A stretch of DNA of 64,000 nt from Xanthomonas sp. SI (GCF_014236855.1 NZ_CP051261.1:124001-188000), one strand, 5' to 3'. Positions 32,820 through 42,598 are shown, counted from the first letter of the stretch. Notes: generated from the sequence alone by a model not told the origin. Translations and numbers: made by a program.

Positions 32820-35800
32820 ATGCACGCCCCTTCCGCGCCCGATTTCCGCCTGTACCCGTCCAATGCGCTGGATACCCTGGCCGCCCTGCTCGCCGAGGAA
32901 CTGCGCCGGCCGGTGCCGGAGCAGCCGTTGCTGGCGCCGGAGGTAGTGCTGATCCCGCAGGTGGCGATGCGGCGCTGGCTGCAGTCCACGCTGGCCGCCG
33001 CGCACGGCGTCGCCGCGAATCTGGAATTTCTCACGCCCGGCGAATTCGTCGCGCGCGCGCTGGACGCCAACCTCGGCCCGGCCGCCGACGATCTGGACAT
33101 GGCCACCACCCAGTGGCGGCTGTACGCGGCGTTGCAGGCCGATCTCGGCAGCGATGCGGCCCTCGCACCGCTGGCCGGCTATCTGGCCGACGGCGATGCG
33201 CTCAAGCCCTGGGCGCTGGCCGGCGAGCTGGGCAACGTATTCGAGAAATACCAGGCCTGGCGCCGCGACTGGCTGCTGCGCTGGGAAAGCGGCGCCGACG
33301 CCGACGACCCACAGGCGCGCCTCTGGCGCCGGATCGCCAGCGGCCGCCAGTACCGCGCGCGCCGCATCGGCCAGTACCTGGACCGCTACGCGCGGCCCGA
33401 CGGCCCGCTGCCGCAAGGCCTGCCGAAGCGGCTGTTCGCCTTCGCCATCCTCAACATCTCGCCCGACGTGCTGCGCGTGCTGGCCACGCAGGCGCGCGTG
33501 GGCACGCTGCACTTCTACCTGCCCACGCCGACCCAGGGCTACTGGGGCGATCTGCAGACGCTGTGGCAGCGCCGCCGCGAGGACGGCGCGGTCGACCTGT
33601 TCGCCGCGCAGGTGCAGGAAAACCCGCTGCTGCAGGCCTGGGGCGCGGCCGGGCGCGACTTCATGGCGCTGGTCGGCGACTACGAAGTGGTGCACCCGCT
33701 GGCCGAGATCGCGGTCTACGCCGATCCTTTGGCATCCGGCCATCGCCCGCTCGCCGACGGCGGCCTCGGCGACAGCCTGCTGCGGCGCATGCAGAGCGAC
33801 CTGTTCCACCGCCGCGCGCCGGCCGTGCCCGCGCCGTTGCCGCAGGTAGACCTGGCCGATCCCAGCCTGCAGGTGCATGCCTGCCACACCCGCCTGCGCG
33901 AACTGCAGGTGCTGCACGATCAACTGCGCGCGCTGCTCGACGACCTACGCTTCGACCCACCGCTGCAGCCGCGCGAGATCGCGGTGCTGTCGCCGGACAT
34001 CGATCCCTACGTGCCGTATCTGGACGCGGTGTTCGGCGGCCACGGCCGCGACGACGCGCTGCCCTACGCGCTGGCCGACGCCAGCCCGCTGGCCAGCGAG
34101 CCGCTGGCCGAAGTGTTCCTGACCCTGCTCGGCCTGCCGCTGTCGCGCTTCGGCCTGCACGAAATCCTCGACCTGCTGGCCAGCGCGCCGATCGCCGAGG
34201 CCGCCGGGCTGGACGAGACCGGGCTGGAGCGCCTGCGCGGCTGGCTGCATGCTGCCGGCGTGCGCTGGGGCCTGGATGCGGCGCACCGGCACCGCCACCA
34301 GGCGCCGACCGACGATGCCTATACCTGGCGCTTCGCGCTGGACCGGCTGCTGCTCGGCCACGCCAGCGGGGCCGAGGACGATATCGCCGGCGTCGCCCCA
34401 TGGCCGCAGCTGGAAGGCAGCGCACTGGTGGCGCTGGACACGCTGCTGCGGCTGCTGCGCGTGCTCGATCGCCACCAGGCCATGCTCGCCGAGCCGATGA
34501 CGCCGGCCGACTGGCGCGAATGCCTGCTCGGCCTGCTCGATGCGCTGATCCCGCAGGCACCGTCGGCGCCGCGTGCGCAACGCGCGCTGGAACGGCTGCG
34601 CAGCGTGATCGACCAGTTCGCCCGCGATGCCGCACGCGCCGAGTACGCCGGCAAGGTGCCGGCCGAGGTGGTGCGCGCGCATTTCGCCGCGGTGCTGGGC
34701 GAATCGGACACGCGCGCGCCGCTGCTCACCGGCGGCATCAGCTTCGGCCGCATGGTGCCGATGCGTCTGCTGCCGTTCCGCGTCATCTGCCTGCTCGGCA
34801 TGAACGACGGCGACTTCCCGCGCCGCGACCCGGCAGCCGGGCTCAACCGCCTCACCGCCGAGCTGGGCAGCGAGCGCCGCCGCCACGGCGACCGCTCCAC
34901 CCGCGAGGACGACCGCTTCCTGTTCCTGCAGCTGTTCGCCTCGGCGCAGGACGTGTTCTACCTCAGCTACCTCGGTGCCGATGCGCGCGACGGCAGCGTG
35001 CGCGAGCCGTCGGTGCTGGTCAGCGAATTGCTGGCCAGCGCCGCGCAGTATCACGCCGAACCGAAGGCCAGCGAACACCTCGTGGTGCGCCACCCGCTGC
35101 AACCCTTCGCCGCCGCCGCGTTCGGTGCGCTCGGCGAAGACGGCGCCGATCCGCGCCGCTTCAGCTATCGCCGGCAGTGGCGGCCGGCGGTGGACAGCCT
35201 GGCCGGACAGCGCCAGCCGCTGCTGCCATGGGTCGCCGCGGCATTGCCCGCGGACGCCATGGCCGTGCCGAGCAGCGTGGCGATCGACGACCTGCGCCGC
35301 CTGTTCGCCGATCCGGCCGGGCAGTTCCTGCGCCATCGCCTGGGCATGCGCCTGCCCGATCCGGCCGGCGAGGACAGCGACCTGGAGCCGTTGCTGGCGC
35401 CGGGCAGCGGCCTGGACCAGTACGGCTTGCAGCAACAGGTGCTGGAGGCCGCACTGAGCGACAACACGGAGGGGCTGTACGCGCGATTGCGCGCGCGCGC
35501 GCTGCTGCCGTCCGGGCCGTTGGGCCGGCGCCTGCTCGACGAGCGCCTGCGTCAGCTGCGCCCGTACGCACAGGCGTTCGCGCAGTGGCGCGGCAGCGCG
35601 CCGGCGCAGTCGCAACGGTTGCAGGTGCAGATCGACGGCATCGAGCTGCACGGCCGCCTGCCCGACTGGTACGCGAGCGGCGTGGGGCGGGTGCAGGTCG
35701 GCGCGCTCAGCGGCCGCGCGACGATCCGCCACGGCCTGGAATGGCTGCTGCTGCGCGCCGCCGGCGAACGCGTGCCGTTCGTGCGCTTCTTCGAAGACGA

Positions 35801-36233
35801 CGACGGCCTCGGCCCGCATCCCATGCAGGGGGAAGCCGCCGAACCGCTGTCGCAGGCGCAGGCGCAGGCAGCGCTGGCCGAGCTGCTGCGGCTGTATCGG
35901 CAGGGCCTGCAGGCGCCGCTGGCGTTCGCCCCGTACAGCGGCTGGAAATACCACCAGGCCGCGCGCAACCACGACCTCGACAAGGCGATCAAGGACGCCG
36001 CCGCGCAATGGCAGGCCAGCTTCGGCTGGAGCGAAGCGGACACGCCGGAACTGCGCTTGGTGCACCGCGGCCGCGACCCGTTCGCCGATGCGCAGCGCTT
36101 CGCCGAATTCGCCGCTACCAGCCACACGCTGTATTCCCTGCTCGAACGCGGCAGCGCCGACAGTGCGCTCGATCCGGCGCGGCTGGCCGAAAGCTGGCGG
36201 CAGTGGCGCGGCGCGCAGGAGGATGCCGAATGA
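32820..36233 (+). CDS. recC: Exodeoxyribonuclease V gamma subunit RecC
   Basis: A 1137-residue protein, the normal length for RecC. ATG 32820 starts MHAPSAPDFRLYPSNALDTLAALLAEEL; the open frame before it is repeat sequence. RecC blocks seen are LIPQVAMRRWLQ, GELGNVFEKYQAWRRDWLLRWE, ISFGRMVPMRLLPFRVICLLGMNDGDFPRR, SAQDVFYLSYLGADARDGS and PYSGWKYHQA. RecC holds the complex together and reads Chi sites; its helicase and nuclease motifs are decayed, as expected. The ATGA overlap with recB indicates coupling. Confidence 0.95.
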   Translation: MHAPSAPDFRLYPSNALDTLAALLAEELRRPVPEQPLLAPEVVLIPQVAMRRWLQSTLAAAHGVAANLEFLTPGEFVARALDANLGPAADDLDMATTQWRLYAALQADLGSDAALAPLAGYLADGDALKPWALAGELGNVFEKYQAWRRDWLLRWESGADADDPQARLWRRIASGRQYRARRIGQYLDRYARPDGPLPQGLPKRLFAFAILNISPDVLRVLATQARVGTLHFYLPTPTQGYWGDLQTLWQRRREDGAVDLFAAQVQENPLLQAWGAAGRDFMALVGDYEVVHPLAEIAVYADPLASGHRPLADGGLGDSLLRRMQSDLFHRRAPAVPAPLPQVDLADPSLQVHACHTRLRELQVLHDQLRALLDDLRFDPPLQPREIAVLSPDIDPYVPYLDAVFGGHGRDDALPYALADASPLASEPLAEVFLTLLGLPLSRFGLHEILDLLASAPIAEAAGLDETGLERLRGWLHAAGVRWGLDAAHRHRHQAPTDDAYTWRFALDRLLLGHASGAEDDIAGVAPWPQLEGSALVALDTLLRLLRVLDRHQAMLAEPMTPADWRECLLGLLDALIPQAPSAPRAQRALERLRSVIDQFARDAARAEYAGKVPAEVVRAHFAAVLGESDTRAPLLTGGISFGRMVPMRLLPFRVICLLGMNDGDFPRRDPAAGLNRLTAELGSERRRHGDRSTREDDRFLFLQLFASAQDVFYLSYLGADARDGSVREPSVLVSELLASAAQYHAEPKASEHLVVRHPLQPFAAAAFGALGEDGADPRRFSYRRQWRPAVDSLAGQRQPLLPWVAAALPADAMAVPSSVAIDDLRRLFADPAGQFLRHRLGMRLPDPAGEDSDLEPLLAPGSGLDQYGLQQQVLEAALSDNTEGLYARLRARALLPSGPLGRRLLDERLRQLRPYAQAFAQWRGSAPAQSQRLQVQIDGIELHGRLPDWYASGVGRVQVGALSGRATIRHGLEWLLLRAAGERVPFVRFFEDDDGLGPHPMQGEAAEPLSQAQAQAALAELLRLYRQGLQAPLAFAPYSGWKYHQAARNHDLDKAIKDAAAQWQASFGWSEADTPELRLVHRGRDPFADAQRFAEFAATSHTLYSLLERGSADSALDPARLAESWRQWRGAQEDAE

Positions 36234-39200
36234 GCGTCCCATCCGCCGCCGACCCGTACCTGACCCTGCCGCTGCACGGTGTGCGCCTGATCGAGGCCAG
36301 CGCCGGCACCGGCAAGACCTTCACCCTGGCCACGCTATTCACCCGGCTGGTGGTCGAGCGCGGCCTTCGCATCGGCCAGATCCTGGCAGTCACCTTCACC
36401 GAGGCCGCCACCCAGGAACTGCGCCGGCGCATCCGCGAGCGCCTGGCGCTCGCAGCGACGCTGGTACCCACGGCTGCTCCTGTAGGAGCGGCTTCAGCCG
36501 CGACAGAAATCGCGGACGCCCTGTCGCCGACCGAGATCGCCGACGACCCGTCGCGGCTAAAGCCGCTCCTACAGGACGCGCCGGACGCCGCGCTCACCCG
36601 CGCGATCCTCGACGCGCACCTGGCCGCCAGCGACGAAACCCCCGCCGCCCTGCGTCGCCGCCTGCAGCAGGCGGTGGAGGAAATCGACCTCGCCGCCATC
36701 TTCACCATCCACGGCTTCTGCGCGCGGGTGCTGCGCGAGCATGCGCTGGAGAGCGGCCAGACCTTCGCCGCGCCGGAACTGCTGGCCAACGACCGCGACC
36801 TGCTCGGCGAAGTCGCCGCCGACCTGTGGCGCCAGCGCGCCGCCGACGCGGCGATGGCCGACGACCTGGTCGCGCTGTGGCCGGGTGGACCCGAAGCGCT
36901 GGCCAGCGACCTGCGCGAGTTGGTGCGGCATCCGCAGCTGCTGCCGGCGGCACCGGTGCTGGCCGACGATGTCGCCGCAGCCACGCAGCAGGTGCAGGAC
37001 GCGGCCGCCGCGCTCGCCGCCGCGTTCCACGCGCACGGCACCGCATTCTTCGACGCGATCGCCGCCGCCATCGAAGACGGCGTGCTGAGCAAGGTCAGCT
37101 ACAAGCCGGAATGGCTGGCATCGCTCTGGCATTGGTGCGACGGCTTCGCCGCCGCGCCTGCGGCGGGCCTCGGGCCGCACGCCAAGCTGATCAAGCTTAC
37201 GGCAGCGGAACTGGCGTCCGGCACCAACAAGAAATTCGTCGGGCGCACGCCGGTCTCGCCGATGAGTCACGAGATCGACGGCTATCTGGCCGCACTGGCG
37301 CGGTTGGAGGAAGCGCGTGCCAGGCGCCGCATCCGCCTGCTGCACGCGCTGCGCGGCGATGCAGTGAAGCGGCTGGCCTTGCTCAAGCGCCAGCGCCGCG
37401 TGCAGACCTACGACGACCTGGTCGATGGCGTCGCACACGCGTTGCGGCCCGACAGTGCGCAAGCCGAAGCGCTGGCGCGGCGGCTGCGCGCGCAATACGC
37501 CATCGCCCTGGTGGACGAATTCCAGGACACCGACGATCGCCAGTGGGCGATCTTCTCCAACGTGTTCGGCGAAGGCGCGCTGGCGCGCGAGGCGAGGCTG
37601 GAACCGGCGCTGTTCGTGATCGGCGATCCCAAGCAGGCCATCTACGGCTTCCGCGGCGGCGACGTGCAGACCTACTTGGCCGCGGCCGCCGACGCCGAAC
37701 CGGCGCCGCCGCTCGGCCACAATTTCCGCTCGCGCCCCGCGCTGCTGGCGGCGCTCGACGCGCTGTACGCGCAGGCCGGCTATGCGCAGGCGTTTCTGAC
37801 CGACGGCATCGCCTTCCATCCGGTGCAGCCCGGCAGCAAGCGCCACGATGCCGAGCTGCAGCGCGACGGCGCCACCGCCCCGGCGCTCACGCTGTGGCGC
37901 GCGCCGCAACCGCCGCTGCCGGACAAAGGCAAGCCCAAACCGTGGAGCGCCGGCCGCGCCCGCGCGCTTTGCACCGCCGCCTGCGTCGCCGCGATCCGCG
38001 ACTGGCTGGCCGGCGGCCGCGCCGGCACCGCCATGCTTGGCGACCGCGCGGTGCAGGCCGGCGACATCGCGGTGCTGGTGCGCAGCCATGGCGAGGCCAC
38101 CCGCATCCAGCAGGCGCTGGGCGCGGTCGGCATTCCCGCGGTGGCCGCCGGCAGGCAGAGCCTGTTCGCCACCGACGAAGCGCTGGAACTGCTGACCCTG
38201 CTGCAGGCGCTGCTCGACCCGGGCGACGACAGCCGCCTGCGCGCCGCGCTGGCGACGGTGCTGATCGGCGAAGATGCCGCCGCGATCGCCGCACTCGAAC
38301 ACAACGGCGACCGCCACCGCAGCTGGCAGCAACAGGCGCTGGACTGGCGCGAACGCTGGCAGCGCGGCGGGCCGCTGGCGCTGATCGGCGACCTCGGCGC
38401 CGCGCACGCGCAACGCCTGCTGGCGCTGGTCGATGGCGAGCGCCGCCTGACCAACTACCTGCAGCTGGCCGAAACCCTGCAGGAAGCCGACTCCCGCGCG
38501 CTCGGCCCGCACGGCCTGGTCGATTGGCTGTCGCGGCGCATCGCCAATGCCGACGACAACGACGAGACCCAGCAGCTGCGCCTGGAATCGGACGCGCGCC
38601 GGGTGCAGATCGTGACCCTGCACAAGAGCAAGGGCCTGGAGTATCCGCTGGTGTTCCTGCCCTACGTCGGCATCGGCCGCAGCGACCGCGGCGCCGGCCG
38701 CCACTGCGTCGTGCACGCGCCGCCGCTCGGCCGCCAGCTGCACTGGAACACCGGCAAGGACGACCCGGCCTGGAGCGCCGCCGAGGCCGCGTGGAAACAG
38801 GAACAGCGCGCCGAGGACGCCCGCCTGCTCTACGTCGGCCTGACCCGCGCCGAGCACGCACTGTGGATCGCCACCGGTCCGTTCCATCAGTACGAGCGCA
38901 CCGCACTGGCGGCGATGGTCGGCGACCTGGACGCGCTGCAGGCCGCCGCCGGCGAGGGCGCGATCGCCATCGACACCACGCCGCCGCCGGCCACCCTGCC
39001 GCGCCTGCCGCTGGCCGACGAGATCCAGGTGCCGCCGGCGCGCGTACCGCAGCGGCATGTCGTGCCGGAGTGGTGGGTGTACAGCTTCACCCAGCTGGCC
39101 AATGCCGATGCCGGCGCGGCCGCCGACCCCATGGCCAGCGCCACCGTGGTCGGCAGCGGCGGCAGCGACGAACCGTCCACCAGCGAGGCCGTGGCGACGA

Positions 39201-40027
39201 CGCTGGACGTGGAAGCGTTCGATCGCCGCTTCACCGGCAACCGCTTCGGCGTGGCCATGCACGACGTGTTCGAACGTTGCGACTTCGCCGCCTGGCGCGA
39301 CTGGCATCCCGGCCAGCCGGCACCGGACGGGCAGACCGCGGCATTGCTCGAAGCGCTGCAACGCGGCGGCTACGCCCAGGACGAACTGGAGGACGGCGCC
39401 GCCATGCTCACCGCCCTGGTCGGCCACACCCTCACCGTCGCCCTGCCCGAAGGCACCCGCCTGGCCGCGGTACCCGAACCGCAGCGCCGCAACGAAATGG
39501 AATTCCACTTCGCCATGCGGCCCACCCGCGTCGATGCGCTGCTGGCCCTGCTGCACCGTTTCGGCGTGGTCGGCGAACGCCAGGCCTTCGGCGCGCGCCA
39601 GCGCCTGGAAGGGCTGATGACCGGCCTGATCGATCTCACCTACCAGCACGACGGGCGCTGGTACGTGCTCGACTACAAATCCAACCGCCTGCCCAGCTAC
39701 GACGCCGACGCGTTGGTGCGGGCGATGGCGCACAGCGAATACGAACTGCAGGCTCTGATCTACACCGTCGCGTTGCACCGCTGGCTGCGTTTCCGCCTGG
39801 GCGAAAACTACGACTACGCCCGCGACTTCGGCGGCGTGCGCTACCTGTTCTGCCGCGGCCTCGACGCCACCCGTGACCCCTCGCCCGGCGTCCACGCCTG
39901 GCGCTTCGACCCAGCATTGGTCGAAGCCGTGGACGCACTCTTCGCCGGCGCTGCGCCTGAGTCCCTCTCCCCCCGGGAGAGGGGTTGGGGTGAGGGTACG
40001 TCCGCTCACGGAGCCCCCACCCCGTGA
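36230..40027 (+). CDS. recB: Exodeoxyribonuclease V beta subunit RecB
   Basis: A 1265-residue UvrD-type helicase with a C-terminal nuclease. Helicase motifs: IEASAGTGKTFTLA (I), VTFTEAATQELRRRI (Ia), IHGFCARVL, LVDEFQDTD (II), FVIGDPKQAIYGFRGGD (III), GHNFRSR (IV), VTLHKSKGLEYPLVFLP (V) and LLYVGLTRAEH (VI). The nuclease domain ends with VLDYKSNRLP, carrying the D-x-K pair. Two oddities: residues about 84-116 are translated from an inverted REP pair, lying between motif Ia and the IHGFC block; and the last 22 residues (from ESLSPRERGWGEG) are translated from the composite repeat. Both additions lie away from motifs, so function is probably kept. Confidence 0.95.
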   Translation: MSVPSAADPYLTLPLHGVRLIEASAGTGKTFTLATLFTRLVVERGLRIGQILAVTFTEAATQELRRRIRERLALAATLVPTAAPVGAASAATEIADALSPTEIADDPSRLKPLLQDAPDAALTRAILDAHLAASDETPAALRRRLQQAVEEIDLAAIFTIHGFCARVLREHALESGQTFAAPELLANDRDLLGEVAADLWRQRAADAAMADDLVALWPGGPEALASDLRELVRHPQLLPAAPVLADDVAAATQQVQDAAAALAAAFHAHGTAFFDAIAAAIEDGVLSKVSYKPEWLASLWHWCDGFAAAPAAGLGPHAKLIKLTAAELASGTNKKFVGRTPVSPMSHEIDGYLAALARLEEARARRRIRLLHALRGDAVKRLALLKRQRRVQTYDDLVDGVAHALRPDSAQAEALARRLRAQYAIALVDEFQDTDDRQWAIFSNVFGEGALAREARLEPALFVIGDPKQAIYGFRGGDVQTYLAAAADAEPAPPLGHNFRSRPALLAALDALYAQAGYAQAFLTDGIAFHPVQPGSKRHDAELQRDGATAPALTLWRAPQPPLPDKGKPKPWSAGRARALCTAACVAAIRDWLAGGRAGTAMLGDRAVQAGDIAVLVRSHGEATRIQQALGAVGIPAVAAGRQSLFATDEALELLTLLQALLDPGDDSRLRAALATVLIGEDAAAIAALEHNGDRHRSWQQQALDWRERWQRGGPLALIGDLGAAHAQRLLALVDGERRLTNYLQLAETLQEADSRALGPHGLVDWLSRRIANADDNDETQQLRLESDARRVQIVTLHKSKGLEYPLVFLPYVGIGRSDRGAGRHCVVHAPPLGRQLHWNTGKDDPAWSAAEAAWKQEQRAEDARLLYVGLTRAEHALWIATGPFHQYERTALAAMVGDLDALQAAAGEGAIAIDTTPPPATLPRLPLADEIQVPPARVPQRHVVPEWWVYSFTQLANADAGAAADPMASATVVGSGGSDEPSTSEAVATTLDVEAFDRRFTGNRFGVAMHDVFERCDFAAWRDWHPGQPAPDGQTAALLEALQRGGYAQDELEDGAAMLTALVGHTLTVALPEGTRLAAVPEPQRRNEMEFHFAMRPTRVDALLALLHRFGVVGERQAFGARQRLEGLMTGLIDLTYQHDGRWYVLDYKSNRLPSYDADALVRAMAHSEYELQALIYTVALHRWLRFRLGENYDYARDFGGVRYLFCRGLDATRDPSPGVHAWRFDPALVEAVDALFAGAAPESLSPRERGWGEGTSAHGAPTP
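36480..36575. repeat. Inverted REP pair inside recB
   Basis: TGTAGGAGCGGCTTCAGCCG (from 36481) and the facing CGGCTAAAGCCGCTCCTACA (to 36573) are two intact REP palindromes in inverted orientation, about 45 nt apart. Between them GAAATCGCGGAC and GAGATCGCCGAC form a short direct repeat. The whole element is translated in frame as part of RecB. Confidence 0.93.
39961..40000. repeat. Composite-repeat fragment forming the recB 3' end
   Basis: CCCTCTCC, CCCCGGGAGAGGGGTTGGGG and TGAGGGTACG match the first hairpin and GGGT block of the dispersed repeat. Translation continues through it to the recB stop at 40025, adding a repeat-encoded tail. Confidence 0.88.
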
Positions 40028-42033
40028 ATCAACCCAACCTCCTAGCCGCCCTCCACCGCAGCGGCACCCTGCGCACGCTCGACCACGCCTTCGCCCAAAC
40101 CCTGAGCCGCCTGGACCCGGACACGCCCGACCTGGTGCTAGCCGGCGCCGCCCTTGCTTCCCTGGCAGTCGCCAGCGGCCATGCCGGCCTCGACCCAGCC
40201 CACGCCAACGTCCTGCTCGACCCACGCGACGGCCCACCGCCACAACTCCCGGACCCCACCGACTGGCAACGCGCCCTGGCCGCCTCGCGCTGGATCGCCC
40301 AGCCCGCGCCCGAAGAACCGGCGGCCGCCGACTGCCCGCTGGTGCTGGAACACGGCCTGCTCTACCTGCGTCGCTACCGCGAATACGAGCGCCGCCTCGC
40401 GCAAGGCCTGCGCCGCCTCGCCGCGCAACCGCTGCCGCCCTTCGACGTCGCTACCCTGGCACCGCTGTTCGCGGAGTTGTTCCCTCTCCCCCCGGCGACC
40501 GAAGGAAGTCCCCGTGGGAGAGAGGGTGCCCGTAGGGCGGGCGAGGGTACGTCCGCTGCCGACCACCCCACCGACCACCAAGCCCAAGCCGCCGCCCTCG
40601 CCCTGCGCCGCGCCCTGCTGCTGGTCACCGGCGGCCCCGGCACCGGCAAGACCACCACCATCGCCCGCCTGCTGCTGCTGCGCATCGCCCAGACGCAGAC
40701 CACGGGCGCCGCCGCCCCACGCATCGCCCTGGCCGCCCCCACCGGTCGCGCCGCCGAACGCATGGCCGAGAGCCTGCGCGCGGCGGTGACACGCGCGCTC
40801 GACCACGGCATCGACCCGGTCCTGGCCGCCGCGCTACCTGCCGGCGCCAGCACCCTGCACCGCCTGCTCGGCGTCATCCCCGACCTGCCGCGCTTCCGCC
40901 ATGACGCCGACAACCCGCTGCCGTTCGACCTGATCGTGGTCGACGAAGCTTCGATGGTCGACCTGCCGCTGATGTGCAAACTGGTCGAAGCCGTCGCCGA
41001 CGGCACCCAACTGATCCTGCTCGGCGACGCCGACCAGCTGCCCTCGGTCGAAGCCGGCGACGTGCTCGCCGCGATCCTGCAGGCCGCCGGCCCCGGCGAC
41101 GCCCTGCAGCCGGACGACGCGCAAGCGCTGCAGCCGCTGCTCGGCCATACCCCCAGCGACACGCACAGCGGCGGCCTCGCTGGCCACCGCGTGCACCTGC
41201 TGCGCGGCTACCGCCAGGCGCAGGGCTTCGCACTGGCGCCGCTGGCCGACGCAGTACGCGCCGGCGACGCCGACACCGCCCTGGCCCTGCTGCGCAGCGG
41301 CGAGCTGGCCGGCGTGCACTTCCACGAAGACAGCGAGGACCCGCTCGCCGCCCGCCGCGACGCCCTGCTCGCGCACTGGCGCGCCCTGGCCGACGCCGAA
41401 GATCCCGCGGCCGCCCTGCGCGACGCCGCCCGCCTGCGCCTGCTCACCGCCGTACGCGCCGGCGCGCAAGGCGCACGCGGCCTCAACGCCCGCATCGAAC
41501 AACTGCTGGCCGACAGCGGCGCCGGCGCGCGCCGCCTGGGCGCCGCCTCGCCCTGGTTCCACGGCCGCCTGCTGCTGATCACCGAAAACAGCTACCGCCA
41601 CGGCCTGTTCAACGGCGACGTCGGCATCTGCTTGCGGGATGCGCAAGGTGCCCTGGTGGCCTGGTTCGAAGGCGAAGGCGAGGGCGACGGCCAGGTCCGC
41701 GGCTTCCACCCCGCCGCGTTGCCCGCGCACGAAAGTGCCTTCGCCATGACCGTGCACAAGGCGCAAGGCAGCGAGTTCGACGAAGTCTGGCTGCAACTGC
41801 CCACCCGCGACGCTCGCGTGCTCAGCCGCGAGCTGGTCTACACCGGCATCACCCGCGCGCGCCAGAGCCTGCACCTGGCCGCCAGCGAGACCGTGTTGCG
41901 TGGCGCGCTGGCACGGCATGCGGCGCGGATCTCTGGATTGGCGTGGCGCTTGGGTGGGGAGCAAGAGGCGGCACCCGCCGCGCAAGCGGTGGAAACACCC
42001 ACGATCGAGCCCGTGCAGGGTGCGTTGTTCTGA
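40024..42033 (+). CDS. recD: Exodeoxyribonuclease V alpha subunit RecD
   Basis: A 669-residue SF1B helicase. The GTG start at 40024 overlaps the recB stop (GTGA), as in the other two junctions. Motifs: VTGGPGTGKTTTIARL (I), IALAAPTGRAAERM (Ia), LIVVDEASMVDLPL (II), LILLGDADQLPSVEAGDVL (III), RLLTAVRAGAQGARGLN, AMTVHKAQGSEFDEVWL (V) and LVYTGITRARQ (VI). Residues about 154-178 (LPPATEGSPRGREGARRAGEG) come from a repeat element placed between the N-terminal domain and Walker A. RecD is the 5'-3' motor of RecBCD. Confidence 0.95.
   Translation: MNQPNLLAALHRSGTLRTLDHAFAQTLSRLDPDTPDLVLAGAALASLAVASGHAGLDPAHANVLLDPRDGPPPQLPDPTDWQRALAASRWIAQPAPEEPAAADCPLVLEHGLLYLRRYREYERRLAQGLRRLAAQPLPPFDVATLAPLFAELFPLPPATEGSPRGREGARRAGEGTSAADHPTDHQAQAAALALRRALLLVTGGPGTGKTTTIARLLLLRIAQTQTTGAAAPRIALAAPTGRAAERMAESLRAAVTRALDHGIDPVLAAALPAGASTLHRLLGVIPDLPRFRHDADNPLPFDLIVVDEASMVDLPLMCKLVEAVADGTQLILLGDADQLPSVEAGDVLAAILQAAGPGDALQPDDAQALQPLLGHTPSDTHSGGLAGHRVHLLRGYRQAQGFALAPLADAVRAGDADTALALLRSGELAGVHFHEDSEDPLAARRDALLAHWRALADAEDPAAALRDAARLRLLTAVRAGAQGARGLNARIEQLLADSGAGARRLGAASPWFHGRLLLITENSYRHGLFNGDVGICLRDAQGALVAWFEGEGEGDGQVRGFHPAALPAHESAFAMTVHKAQGSEFDEVWLQLPTRDARVLSRELVYTGITRARQSLHLAASETVLRGALARHAARISGLAWRLGGEQEAAPAAQAVETPTIEPVQGALF
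40481..40556. repeat. Composite-repeat variant inside recD
   Basis: CCCTCTCCCCCCGGCGACCG, CCCGTGGGAGAGAGGGTGCC, CGTAGGGCGGGCGAGGGTACG reproduces the hairpin-plus-GAGGGT structure of the dispersed repeat, with a longer loop. It is read in frame without a stop. Codon use here differs from the rest of recD. Confidence 0.85.
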
Positions 42034-42224
42034 TGAAGGCGCACCGGAGCGATGGCGTGATCACCTACGGCAGGATGGCACGTTTGCCTATCGCGATCTC
42101 CCGAAGGGACGGGAGAGAATCGTGGACGAGCAAAGCCAGATTGCGCGATATCACCGGCACGCGAGGCATCGATGGCAAAAAATTCGCCTTGCTGGCCTGC
42201 GGGGGCGATGGCAAGATGGACTGT

Positions 42225-42236
42225 ACAGAATTCTGT
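42225..42236. promoter_or_regulatory. Palindrome ACAGAATTCTGT, possible operator of the Phd/RelE-type operon
   Basis: A perfect 12-nt palindrome 24 nt before the antitoxin ATG, in an AT-richer stretch. Antitoxins of the Phd/YefM class repress their own promoter by binding short palindromes, so this is a candidate site. The remaining gap back to the recD stop (42034-42210) has no convincing gene. Confidence 0.4.
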
Positions 42237-42259
42237 CATCCGGGTTTCAGGAGTCGGCC

Positions 42260-42595
42260 ATGGGCTTTTCCGCCAGCGATGTAGTGCCTTTCACCCTTGC
42301 ACGCGCCAACCTCTCCGAGTTGGCCGACCAGGCGAAGGCCGGCTCCGAGAAGATCATCACCAAGAACGGCGAGAGCTATGTGGCACTGATCGACGCCGAC
42401 CGGCTGGACTATTACCACCGGCTGGAGCGCGAGCGCATCCATCTGCTACTGATCGACGATGCCAAACGCGGACTGGCCGACATTGCCGCCGGCCGGACAG
42501 TCGAAGCGGACGCGGCCATCGGCCAGCTGCAGCAGCGACGTGCGGCACCCAGTGCGGCAAGCGCTGGCAAGCGCGCGGCCAAAAAGCGCAGCTGA
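42260..42595 (+). CDS. Phd/YefM-type antitoxin
   Basis: A 111-residue protein starting MGFSASDVVPFTLARANLSELADQAKAGSEKIITKNGESYVALID. The pattern of a strand, the helix LSELADQAKAG, then IITKNGESYVALI is the Phd/YefM N-terminal DNA-binding fold. The tail is rich in Ala, Lys and Arg. AGGAG precedes ATG. The toxin gene begins 3 nt after the stop. Confidence 0.88.
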   Translation: MGFSASDVVPFTLARANLSELADQAKAGSEKIITKNGESYVALIDADRLDYYHRLERERIHLLLIDDAKRGLADIAAGRTVEADAAIGQLQQRRAAPSAASAGKRAAKKRS

Positions 42596-42598
42596 CCG

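Noticed and set aside
36569..40243. A 1224-codon minus-strand open frame opposite recB
   Set aside because: The plus strand is RecB with all helicase motifs. The antisense frame is long only because stops are rare at this GC content.
42034..42259. A short ORF between recD and the antitoxin
   Set aside because: Frames here lack a ribosome site and protein-like composition, and overlap the likely promoter.
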